Shown here one piece after another: positions 11,677 to 22,409 of a stretch of DNA of 64,000 nucleotides. Position numbers and translations under genes: made by a program. This DNA is from Stercorarius parasiticus (taxonomy: Eukaryota; Chordata; Aves; Charadriiformes; Stercorariidae), in assembly GCA_013396915.1 (NCBI GenBank), contig VWZL01000729.1, positions 25,626 through 89,625 on the forward strand. The letters run 5' to 3'. Numbering within the stretch: position 1 is the first letter of the stretch; each line of letters opens with the position of its first letter. Below the pieces are notes generated by a model, which searched no databases, had not been told where the DNA came from, and saw nothing but the letters and a program-made list of their open reading frames with translations.

Positions 11677-12180
11677 AATATGCTGCACACACCAACGTAC
11701 TCTGTTAGAAAACAGCAAGCGGGTAGATGCCTAACCTGGCTCTTCCCGGCACCTCTGGGGCTGAGAGCAGTCCCCGGGATGGAGATCTGGCCCCCTTCTA
11801 GAAACCCAGTCCTTCCTCGTTCCATGTCAGTGCTCAAAACCTACCTGCGGACACATGGCCTCTTTGCCCAAGTCAAATCCAGCTCCGGGAGCAGGCACCA
11901 CCAGGAGCTGCTGGCTGCTTCTGCGAGGCAGGAGGGAAGCAAAGTCCAGGAGAAGCCGGGCGCGAGGCTTACCGACCCAGCGCCGGTGGGAACAGAGCGT
12001 CTTTTGTTCCAGACCTCGGTGATAAGGAGAGGCGAGCTGGTGCACACTTCCCTGCCGTGTGACCGCAGCCCTCCCGCTTAGGCGAATACCAAAATAAAAG
12101 CACGATTTCCAAACCCCACGCAAGGGCCAGCCCTGCTCCAGGTGCGCATGCTTGCTTTTCCCTTCAAACCATCACCCATT

Positions 12181-12223
12181 AAAAAAAAAAAANNNNNNNN
12201 NNNAAAAAAAAAAAAAAAAAAAA
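12181..12223. other. Assembly gap inside a poly-A run
   Basis: Eleven N (12193-12203) have A on both sides (12 A before, about 20 A after). The gap size is probably a placeholder, and the true run length is unknown. Confidence 0.95.
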
Positions 12224-13097
12224 GGTTAATTCTGAAGAGGACCTATAAAGGCTTCCAGGGCTTATCTCATCCTTCCTGATATTTCTGGTAAATATTTAAG
12301 CACTAAATGACAAATTCCTTCCTTATAGCCACAAATAGAAAAAACAAATCAAGCTTGCCTTGCCCGCTAGGGGAAGATGAGGAGCACCTTGCAACTGATA
12401 AGCTGTGACAAACGCCCTTTGGGTGACTCAAACAGCAATCTGTGATAAGCGATGATGATATTGCCCTCCAAGAAGGGCTGGGGCTTCAGTCGTGTTGATA
12501 ACCAAGTTTACAAACACACCAACCCTCACCCAAGCAGCTGCTTTCTGCAAACACGGGAGCCCTGTCAGAGCCAGCACCGTGGGGTGACCCGATCCACAGG
12601 ATCCTCCCTACCCCGCAGCAGCTGGTGGCATACAAAGTTTGCAATACACCGCTCAAATCCAGAAGTTTTGATGATTTTGTCTGTTTTTCTGTTTCTTCTC
12701 TACAAAAAACTTCACACACGTCAAGCCTCAGACTCCCTTAGTCGCGCCTGTCGAGCATAAACAAACTTATTTCTTTCTGTTACCTTCCCAAATCACATTT
12801 TCTCAGGGTTGTCCTTGCTCTCCTCTGGGCCACATCCTTCCTGAAGCACAGCGCCCCGAGCGGGACCTACCACTCAGCAGCTCTGACTGGAAGCGTCTTG
12901 CACCTTGATAACCAGTTGACCTTCTGTGCTAAGTCCAAAGAAAAGCAAGGCCCCCTGGTAACGCGCAGGGCAGCGGGGGAGTTAGGCTTTAACCCTCCTC
13001 CTGGCTCTGCTCAGATCTCCAGGTCACTGTCCTTTCGCTCTCACAGCTCCTCTGTGCGTGCTGCAAGATGTCAGGGGAGGTCTAGCACCACCGGAGC

Positions 13098-13530
13098 ATC
13101 ACAGAATGGCAGGGGTTGGAAGGGACCTCTGGACATCATCCAGTCCAAACCCCTGCCAGAGCAGGGTCACCCAGAGCAGCCTGCACAGGAACGCGCCCAG
13201 GCGGGTCTGGATGTCTCCAGAGACGAAGACTCCACCACCTCTCTGGGCAGCCTGTGCCAGGGCTCCGCCACCCTCACAGGAAAGAAGTTCCTCCTCATGT
13301 TGAGATGGAACTTCCTATGCTCAAGTTTGTGCCCATTACCCCTTGTCCTGTCCCTGGGCACCACTGAAAAGAGCCTGGCCCCATCCTCCTGACACCCACC
13401 CTTTAGATATTGATGAGCATGGATGAGATCCCCTCTCGGTCTTCTCCAGGCTGAACAGCCCCAGGGCTCCCAGCCTTTCCTCAGCAGAGAGGTGCTCCAG
13501 GCCCCTCAGCATCTTCATACTCCTCCGAAG
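13098..13530 (-). mobile_element. CR1 LINE 3' fragment, left arm of an inverted pair
   Basis: The plus strand starts ATCACAGAATGGCAGGGG and continues with GGAAGGGACCTCTGGACATC. It runs to about CCCCTCAGCATCTTC. The minus strand keeps pieces of the CR1 C-terminus ([20 protein letters not shown]). Only about 15-25 bases separate it from an oppositely oriented CR1. Confidence 0.92.
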
Positions 13531-13544
13531 TCACACACCCCTAC

Positions 13545-14037
13545 AGTAAAAAGGGTCAAAAAGGCCAATGGCCTCCTGGGGGGCACCAAGAGGAGTGTGG
13601 CCAGAAGGTGGAGGGAGGTCATCCTCCCCCTCCACTCTGCCCTGGTGAGGCCGCATCTGGAGTGCTGGGTCCAGTTCTGGGCTCCCCAGTTCAAGAAGGA
13701 CAGGGAACTGCTGGAGAGGAGACAGCAAAGGGCTACCAAGATGATGAGGGGTCTGGAGCACCTCTCTTATGAAGAAAGGCTGAGGGATTTGGGTCTCTTC
13801 AGTCTGGAAAAAAGACGACTGAGGGGGGATCTTATCAACGCTTATGAACACTTAAAGGGGGGGTGTCAGGAGGATGGTGTCTCCGTCAGGTGGTGGAGTC
13901 TCCGTCTCTGGAAACATTCCAAACCCGCCTGGTTGCGTTCCTGTGCAACCTGCTCTGGGTGACCCTGCTCTGGCAGGGGGCTGGACTGGATGATCTCCAG
14001 AGGTCCCTTCCAACCCCTATCAGTCTGGGATTCTGTA
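13545..14037 (+). mobile_element. CR1 LINE 3' fragment, right arm of an inverted pair
   Basis: This copy keeps about 100 codons of the CR1 reverse-transcriptase C-terminal part in one frame: [72 protein letters not shown]. After GGCQEDG it jumps straight to the segment encoding the VVESP region, so about 150 bases present in related copies are deleted. It ends CAGTCTGGGATTCTGTAA. It is a dead element. Confidence 0.93.
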
Positions 14038-15070
14038 ACGCTAATTAGAAAACCCCAACCACCACCAGTTTTACTTTCCGAACTCTTATTGAGACACCTT
14101 TGCTTCCAACGCCGCTTGGCCCGCTGGCAGCCTCCTGATCTTGCCATCCAGCTCCCACGTTTCTCGGCCCCACGCACTGCGCTGGTGGGTCAAGATAAGG
14201 CTCCAAGGTCTTTGTTTTCCAAACTCCTTCCAACCTATCTCACACAAGGCAAACACTCCAAATACGATCCTTTTGGACCAGCAAAGAAATTTCTCACCAT
14301 AGCCCTGAATGTCAGGGACGTTTGTGCCTGATTCACCCTCCCGTCCTTTCCTCTAGAAAGTACTGAGTCAATACAACATGTGAATTTCCTTGGTATTTTC
14401 AGGCTTTTTGTTACAAATTTGTCACCACAGACTGATTTTGGAGTTCAGTCTAGCAATTTTAGTAATTTAATTACTGCATTTTCTTGTGCCAAATCAATAC
14501 GAAGATAATATAGACTGTTCACTTGTTTGCTGCGGAAAACGTGCTCCACACATGTGAACAGGACAGGCAGGTCCCTTTGCCAGTCCATGCTGGGGAACAG
14601 AAAGGCTTTAGGGACAGTGGGGACATTGCTCAGGGCTCCGCATGCTTCCCCAGGGGACAGATGAACAGAGGTAAAACCACATCCATCACATTTCACAGCC
14701 CAGCAGTTCTGGCCACCTACGAGATTCTGAGTGCAGCAGCTGTTTATGCCAAAATTATCACCAATTCCAGCAGTTACTCAGAGAGCGATTTGTGATTTTC
14801 TTTTGTTTGGACACGATGATGCTTTTGGGTCAACGCTGTGGAGAGAAGCTCGTTGAGGGCAGTCCTTTGAATGGCACTAGTAAAGAAAGCCTGAGCCGAG
14901 GGGTGAAGAGCTGCAGTCTTCACAGGCTGCATTTTCATCTCCACCTTCCCATCCCACCACCACTGCCACAGTACAGCAATGCTGGCGTGGGAAAGGACCG
15001 CAGACCTTCATACCTGTGTTTGGCTAACGATGGAACAGCCCACAGAGTCCCTGGCAGAGCTGGCAAGCTG

Positions 15071-15545
15071 AATTATAGAATTGCCTCGGTTGGAAGGGAC
15101 CTTTCAGATCATCAAGTCCAACCATCGACCTAACTCTGACAAAAAACAGCACTAAACCATATCTCTAAGCACTATGTCTACCCAGCTTTTAAATCCCTCC
15201 AGGGATGGTGACTCCACCACTTCCCTGGGCAGCCTGTTCCAATGTTTGACAACCCTTTTGGTGAAGCAATTTTTCCTAATATCCATCCTAAACCTCCCCT
15301 GGGCCAACTTGAGGCTGTTTCCTCTTGTCCCATCGCCTGTTCCTTGGGAGAAGAGACCGACCCCCCCTGGCTCCACCCTTCTTTCAGGGAGTTGTGGAGA
15401 GTGAGAAGGTCTCCCCTCAGCCTCCTTTTCTCCAGGCTGAACACCCCCAGCTCCCTCAGCCGCTCCTCACAAGACTTGTGCTCCAGACCCCTCACCAGCT
15501 CCGTTGCCCTTCTCTGGACACACTCCAGCACCTCAGTGTCATCTC
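15071..15545 (-). mobile_element. CR1 LINE 3' fragment
   Basis: The plus strand starts AATTATAGAATTGCCTCGG and then GGAAGGGACCTTTCAGATCA. On the minus strand [20 protein letters not shown] and [16 protein letters not shown] remain in frame. It ends near CTCCAGCACCTCAGTGTC. It is the same subfamily as the copies at 7996 and 41601. Confidence 0.92.
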
Positions 15546-16742
15546 AACGTGCTGCGAGCCCCTCGGGCAGCTGGGAGGCAGGTTGCCTTTGAAAGGCTGC
15601 AAAGGTTAACCCTGTTTTTTTCAGACCAGCTGGCCTCTACCAGATACGCAGCCGCTGGCGATGGTGGTGCAAAGAGGAAGAGGAGGAAAAACCTCACATA
15701 AACTGTTGAGGATGGCAAAGCGGGTCCACCACCACGGCAGAAAACACGTACTCCAAATGCTCTCTCTGCTCACGCAGCACAGCTCTCTCTGCCTTAGGGG
15801 AAAGCAAATAATAATAAGTAGGAAGAAAGGAGGGCTCAGAAGGTCCACTGGGCTAACCGGGAGGAGAGCGAGCGAGTACAATCACCCCACGTGGGCTCCT
15901 TGCAAAACACAAGCCATGAGGAACCATCACTGATGCCTCCAGGGAACTGATGCTCCTGCACACCCAAGTTGTGGTACGCCGCGTAGTCAGCAGCAGCTTC
16001 TGTGTTACCAGCACGCAGCTGGGAGCCTTCCGTCCCCTCTGCAGAAACTCTTGAGCAGCTGGAAAAATCCAGTAACGTGGATTTGAACTGCCCCACTCTG
16101 CTTTTTGCCCTTCAACAAGCATTAAATTCAATTGGTCCACATGAAAAAAAGAAAAAATCCAATTTTAACAGAGGCAATGCTTCTTCCAGCAGCTGCACCT
16201 CTGGACAGGCAGGCTGGCGAGAGCCAGGAGTATTCCCTCCTCCCCAAATGCACAAAATTAGATGTGGGAGCTCCCCAAGGACATATTTACTCCCCAGATC
16301 CACTCCTGCTGTGATGTACAACTTGCTACTGAACATTTAGCCGGAGGGGACATGCCTGGAGGGGGGAATAAGGTTTGCAGGGTGCCTGTGTGCATGCCTG
16401 GTTACCCTTGCTGTTCTCGGCAAGCAAAATCCTCCTCTCGGCAGCTGTGCACAGCTCAGCGCGACGCCTTTTCCCGGCTGCTCCCGAGAGGAGCCACGGC
16501 AGCCGCCCAGCAGATGGCAACAGCCCTGCGCAAGGCACAGAGCACCGCACAGCCGCAGGGGTTTCGGCTGCCCTGCTTTGCAGATCGCAAAAAGGGACTT
16601 TCTACAACCTTGCTGGCCCAAGTTCCCATGGCTAAAATAGGTATTTGTGCTATTTATCCCGCTCCCGGCCAGCCTTTACGGAGCACAGCCTTGCACCGGC
16701 TCTGCCTCTCCTCCAGCCCACCTGAGGTTACACATCTCCATC

Positions 16743-17280
16743 AAATCACAGAATGGTTTGTGTTGGAAGGGACCTTAAAGACCACCCAGTGCCACCCCCT
16801 GTCCTGGGCAGGGACACGTCCCACCAGACCAGGTTGCTCCAAGCCCCCTCCAACCTGGCCTTGAACACCTCCAGGGATGGGGCAGCCACAGCTGCTCTGG
16901 GCAACCTGGGCCAGGGGCTCACCACCCTTGGAGTGAAAAATTTCTTCCCAATATCTCATCTAACTCTCCCTTCTTCCAGTTTAAAACCCTTCCCCCTTGT
17001 CCCACGGCTGCCTTCTCTGATCCAGAGTCCCTCCCCAGCTTTCCTGGAGCCCCTTTAGGGACTGGAAGGGGCTGGAAGGTCTCCCCAGAGCCTTCTCTTC
17101 TCCAGGCTGAACCCCCCCAACTCTCTCAGCCTGTCCTCACAGCAGAGGGGCTCCAGCCCTCCCAGCATCTCCAGGGCCTCCTCTGGCCCCGCTCCAACAG
17201 CTCCGTCTCCTTCTGCTGTTGGTGCCCCAGAGCTGGAGGCAGCACTGCACTCCCCAGAGCAGAGCAGAGGAGTGCATCCC
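16743..17280 (-). mobile_element. CR1 LINE 3' fragment
   Basis: The plus strand starts AAATCACAGAATGGTTTGTG. The body closely follows the copies at 29249 and 47588 (antisense), including the segment GATCCAGAGTCCCTCCCCAG and CAGAGCTGGAGGCAGCACTG. It fades out near GCAGAGGAGTGCATCCC. Confidence 0.92.
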
Positions 17281-18825
17281 CAATCCCAGCCAAACTCCGG
17301 CAGCACACCGAATTTTTGTGGCTTCTTTCATTTTGGGAAAGTCAGCCTTCGCGCCCTGCGTTGCTCATCTGCCCCCCAGGAGCCAGGGCAGAGGGGACAG
17401 AGAGCCCTTGTCCTAGGGCAAGCCACAGCGGGCATCATGAAAGCTAACTCCAAATTCACCTTTTTCCCCACCCCAGGGCATTGCAAATGAGTCCGTGTAC
17501 CTCAGAGCTGAGTCACGAGCTTCACGGGAGGCGAGGAGAACTCCTACCTTCCAGTTAGTCAGCAGCAAAGCTGCACTAGCCCAGCTTGGGGGAAAACAGG
17601 TGAGGACTCAGGTGTCCAGACAGACAGACTCCAAGCTCCCTTTACATAGCTATTACAAAGCAGGGTAGCCAAAACCGCTGTAATTATTTTTCGGTGACGT
17701 TTTCCTGCAGAAGTAAGAAGTGCTCAGCTTTCACCCCGCTGCCCTGCAAAACCACCAGCTTCCACCTGGATCAGGGAGAAAGACAAACCTGGGGGCAGGG
17801 TAACCCCGGCGAGGGGATGCTCTCCCTGCTCCGGAGCGGGGGGACAGGATGAGATTCCTCTTGCACTAGGGATCGTGATGGCTCACGATGCCCTGCAAGC
17901 ACAGCTGGACACACAAGAAGCCATGTGGCTGCAGGAATCCTGGCTCCTGCGTTTCCAATCCCCTGCCAGCCACTGTCTCAGCGGAGCCATGCCACCAGAA
18001 ATCCTCTCTGAAACCAGTTTAACGGATGGATCTGCCAGCCAGACAGACCTGGCAAGGTGCAAGGAGAGCTAGAAGCTCCATGCCACACCAGCGGCTGAAC
18101 TGTGGAAGTATCCAACATTACACAGGTCCCTGCCTGAAGCATCAAAGTTCAGACCTTGCCCCCTTTAAGAAGTTTTTACGCCCTTACTGGAAGGTGCAAA
18201 TGTTGGCTCCTCTCTCCCTAGAGTAAACACTCGCTGAGAGACACCAACACTGGGCACTCCGGGCTCTCCACAGATGTTCAGCTCGCTCTGATGACAGCCA
18301 CCAGAAGAGGGGATGACTCACATGAGAAGAGCAACCTTATTAACAAAGAGAAGACATTTTCATTTAGATTGCTTACAGCACTTGTTTACACTTGTTTGAA
18401 CAAACATTTAGGGAGAAAAGCTCTCTGTCAAGGCCCCAACACTTGTAAGAGCCAAGCACTCAAGTTGCTGCGATTTTGTGCTGTTTAAGCAGGAACAGAC
18501 GACGCTCCAAATCCAACAACCACAATTACTCTCAGGACCGCGGCACAGCAAATGCGGCACCTCTCCTTCAGCTCCCCTTTCAAATGCCCTCTGATGTGAC
18601 ACAAGAGGAGAAAAGCCAGCTGTGCCCCTTCACCCCATGGCCCTGCCAAAGCTCATCTGGCGTCCGAAATCCCCCTGCTGCGTTTTGGGGGCTGAGAAAG
18701 AAGCTGTGGCGTTAAAAAGGCTCTTTAAGCTGCCTGGTGGTCCCACGGAACGCTAAGTTTCAGAGCTGCGTGCTCGCTGTGCGCCCTCTTCCCAGGCCCT
18801 GGGCAAGAGGTATTCAGGACAGGTT

Positions 18826-19084
18826 CAGGACAAGAGGTAACGGGCACAAACTTGAGCATAGGAAGTTCCATCTCAACATGAGGAGGAACTTCTTTCCTGT
18901 GAGGGTGGCGGAGCCCTGGCACACGCTGCCCAGAGAGGTGGTGGAGTCTCCGTCCCTGGAGACATTCCAGACCCGCCTGGGCGCGTTCCTGTGCAGCCTG
19001 CTCTGGGTGACCCTGCTCTGGCAGGGGTTTGGACTGGATGATCTCCAGAGGTCCCTTCCAACCCCTGCCAGTCTGGGATTCTGA
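18826..19084 (+). mobile_element. CR1 LINE 3' fragment
   Basis: The plus strand runs from AGGACAAGAGGTAACGGGC to CAGTCTGGGATTCTGAAA. It encodes [20 protein letters not shown] and then FPVRVAEPW in one frame. It is the same subfamily as the inverted pair at 13098-14037 and is 5'-truncated at about 260 bases. Confidence 0.92.
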
Positions 19085-20430
19085 AACGGGGGACATTTGA
19101 GAATACAAACTGCTTTTTGGTGGCGTGGGAGGTCTCCTTGGAGGAAAGGCAACTTTTGGAAGGATGCTTTTCCCCCCTCCTCTCTTCCAGGTGGATCCAA
19201 GCAAGGTGGAACATATATTGGGAAAGGCTATTTATACTGTTTTCTGTCTTAGGGTTTCCAGAGCAGCTGCCTGCTGCACCTAATGAAGGAGGACCTGCCG
19301 GAGCCCCCTCACCAGCAGACAGCTCTGCCAGGCAGGGCAGCACTGGGAAAAAACACTCATTTGCTGCTCCCAGCAGGTTGCTTCTCTCATCCCCCCCCTC
19401 CCTGGAACAGCTCAAGCTTTCCGAGGTACAGCACTACAGGACATGTGGAATAAAACGCAGGTTGGGAGCTCGCTGCTCAGCTGAAGGAGAACAAAATAAA
19501 CCCTCGCGCCCCAAGACAACAATTTATTTTTACACTTGCAACACCGAGCGGTATTTCTCGATCATGTTCTCATTTGCTGAACCTCTACGAAATCCTTGCA
19601 GGCTGGAAATTATTTCGAATCATGTATCCAAGACAACAAGGGTAATTCTTCCCTGGCATATTAAACGTAGACACCGACAGAGCTCTGATCTTTAGACGAT
19701 TACCCTGAATTCAGTATAGGAATCCATTTACATCTTTCTGAAAAGGAGATTTCAGGATTCATCACCATTTTCCTTTCGGTCACCTTGTCGTTTCAAGGAA
19801 ATGATGGCCCAGCAGCAGAAGTATTTCATCCCAGCGGGGCACATACCCGGCTTGTTGGTATTCCTGCCCAGAATAGCTTGCAGCACTGACAGAGCTCATC
19901 TGTGTTAAATTAGCCCTTAGAAAACATCCCTCCCTCTGAATCTCAGAAGATCGTCCCTTGACGCAGGTCTGAGGCGCAAAAAGCAAAAGCCCTTCTGCAT
20001 GAGCACGGTGACACAGACTGTCACAGCCTCTAAACTGCAGTTAAAAAGCCCGTTTGTGACCATGTACCAGAGAGAAAGAATATGAAAACCCGTCTCCCTT
20101 CTTGCCCTCCTGTCCCTATTACTGGCTTTTGTAACTATCTTTCAAAAAAGGAAAAATAAATACGCCCTTGAAAGCCTGCTGGAGGAGGAACCCAGGACCA
20201 CATGCCCTTAAGGCTATGTTCATCCAGGCAGTCCTAAGGGAGTAAGGGACTTGCTCGGGGTGACAGTGGAAGTCTGTGAACTTGATCGAGAATGGGAGCC
20301 AGCAAACCTGCTCAAAGAAAACTCGTGCCTGGCTAGGAAATGGGATGATGACCTGGTCGACTGTCAAGCACGAGTCATCAAAGTGAGAGCTTCAAGCCAC
20401 CTCAAGTGATGGACCCATGCTTCCCACTAA

Positions 20431-20688
20431 CATAGAATCATAGAATGTGTTGGGTTGGAAGGGACCTCTAAAGGCCATCTAGTCCAACCCCCCTGCAGTC
20501 AGCAGGGACATCTTCAACTAGATCAGGTTGCTCAGAGCCTCATCAAGCCTGGCCTTGAATGTCTCCAGGGATGGGGCCTCCACCACCTCTCTGGGCAACC
20601 TGGGCCAGTGTCTCCCCACCCTCAAGGAGAAGAACTTCTTCCTAATGTCTAATCTAAACCTGCCCTGCTCTAGTTTAAAACCACTGCC
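20431..20688 (-). mobile_element. CR1 LINE 3' fragment, low-divergence subfamily
   Basis: The plus strand starts CATAGAATCATAGAATGTG, then GGGACCTCTAAAGGCCATCT. It ends CCCTGCTCTAGTTTAAAACC. By eye, the reverse complement differs from the copy at 26411 at about five positions in 240, suggesting fairly recent activity of this subfamily. Confidence 0.93.
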
Positions 20689-21771
20689 AAAGATGGGGAA
20701 GACCAGTTGCCCAACACTCAATTTATCATTAAGAAACTCAAAAGAATAGCTCAAGCCTTTTATCAAGAAGTCACAAGGCCAAAATAACGTATTACAGACT
20801 ATACAAAGCAAAGACATGTATATTTGCATGCAAATATAAAGGAGGTTGGGAGTCCCTTCACAAGTAACAGTTCGTGTGATAAAAACCATCCAGTATACCG
20901 AGACACAAGAGTCAAAAAACTGAAGAGGAAAGTTTGGAAAAGGCAAAGCAGAAGGAAGCGATTCAGTCCCCATGTGGGACTAGGGAGCCAGCCGGCCCTT
21001 TGCTCTGATGGCACCTCCAGCAGTCTGCTCCAGGCTGGAAGGCACAGAGCAGGACCAGGGGAAGCCTACCAAGGAAAGCCCAAAAGCCCACAAACACAGA
21101 CAACAGGTCAACGTAGGACCTGCTGGAGGAGAGCAGAGACAGGATGTTACACCAATGTGTTCCTGTGCTAAGGAATACAGAAGGGAAGGGAAGGATGGAG
21201 GCCATAACTTTAACAAAAGGGAAAAAAAAAACCATGTCAGATAAGCATCCTTGATCAAGCCCAAGAACAGAGAGAGAGAGAAAAAAATCCACATTTTTCT
21301 CTTCTGCTCTGTCTTTTACTGGCCAAACAGCACTAAGTGCCAACATCAGGCCACTCCACTGTGCCTCTCAGGTAGGGTCCTGCTCGGTACATCTCAAAAT
21401 CAGGTTCTCCAAACTCAGAAACTCCAGCAACGAGACAGACACAAGAGCAGCAGTCCCCCTTCCCACAGTGCTGGGGTTCTACCACAAAAGGGTCTCCCTC
21501 TTTCACCCAGGGCACCGTGCTCTGGCATTCTGCCCACTAAGACAGCGCTAGCTGCGGGTTTTTGCTTGAATGCCAATTTTAAGTTAAACAGCACCAAAGG
21601 CTTGGTGCAAATTCTCTGGGCCAGTCACCCACAGATTAAAGGATTTGTCTTTACTACATGTTAAGCATCCCTGAGCCCTGTCACAGCAAACGTTCTTCTC
21701 CCCCAGCCAAACCCTCCATGCTCGAGCCTTGCACTGTACAGCTGATATTTGCAGGAGTTAACAGGGCTCAT

Positions 21772-21780
21772 ACTTGCCTC
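21772..21780 (-). other. RAB11FIP3: Non-canonical GC splice donor (GAG|GCAAGT)
   Basis: On the minus strand the exon-intron junction reads TTTGAG|GCAAGTATGA. The next exon begins CAG|GCAAATGAGG, and FIP3 homology requires Phe-Glu joined to Ala-Asn-Glu. Shifting the junction by one or four bases gives no GT-AG pair. The site otherwise matches the donor consensus, as known GC-AG introns usually do. Confidence 0.85.
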
Positions 21781-21869
21781 AAATGTGACAAAGTCATCAA
21801 ACTCATCAGGACAGGCCGGGGCTTCCTCCTCAGGGGTATATCCCATATCATACAACTGGCTGTCGGGAT
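21778..21869 (-). CDS. RAB11FIP3: RAB11FIP3 exon: acidic linker, ends at a GC splice donor
   Basis: This is a 92-base exon. Its first two bases complete an Asp codon begun in the previous exon; 30 codons follow. They encode PDSQLYDMGYTPEEEAPACP followed by DEFDDFVTFE. The ACPDEFDDFVT core is a recognisable FIP3 signature; the residues before it are more variable. The acceptor is TTTTCCTCTGCAG|ATCCCG. The 3' boundary fixed by homology and frame is TTTGAG|GCAAGT, so the donor dinucleotide is GC. If this intron were retained, the reading frame would stay open for about 40 codons before a stop. Acidic and aromatic residues suggest a disordered linker between the EF-hands and the later coiled coil. 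Confidence 0.94.
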
Positions 21870-22379
21870 CTGCAGAGGAAAACACAAAAAAGAAAGAGAA
21901 ATCACCAAAAGGCAATGCGCACCCTCAAACGAAGGGCAGAAGGACAAGAACTCGCTCTTGCACGCACCAGTGCCTTCAGCTTTCAGAAAGGACCTCTGCT
22001 CCCAGGCATCCCACCACCTCCTTGGCTGGAAGGCAGCTGTGACGGCTGCTCCCTGGCAGAGGTCCTACAAGGTCCCTTGCTGCTCCGATGGGACTAGTAC
22101 CTGGGTCCATCCCTACCCCGCCATGGTCTCTGCTTCTTTTCCTGGTTTCTTCCCTATCTCCGTTTCCTGCATCCTCTCATTCTTCTCCCAGAAGGCTTTA
22201 ATCCTGCTGTGGGCAGGGAATACATTAGATCTATGTGTGACAGCCAACTACCATGGGAACCGCAGAGAAAGCAGGCTGCACCGAAGCTTTTATCATCCAC
22301 TGCTCCTCCTGTGGCCAGCCACATCAGGAGCCACCCTCCCAGGGGGACAGGGAAATAGGAGGCTTTCAAGGAGATTTCT

Positions 22380-22409
22380 TAAAAAAAAAAAAAAATATAT
22401 ATATATATT
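22380..22409. repeat. Poly-A run followed by TA repeats
   Basis: About 15 A are followed by seven to eight TA units. This is a simple repeat with no adjacent retroelement. Confidence 0.85.

Larger units (their letters stand above)
5882..21777 (-). other. RAB11FIP3: RAB11FIP3 intron 3 (GC-AG)
   Basis: This 15,896-base phase 0 intron is the most CR1-dense part of the window, with eight fragments. It also has a 23-base minisatellite (6656-6767), a tandem pair of kappaB-like motifs (6848-6886), two G-quadruplex-like tracts on the transcribed-sense strand (9701-9722 and 11313-11344) and an N gap inside a poly-A run (12193-12203). I see nothing specific in 8196-9700, 14038-15070, 17281-18825 and 19085-20430. 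Confidence 0.9.
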
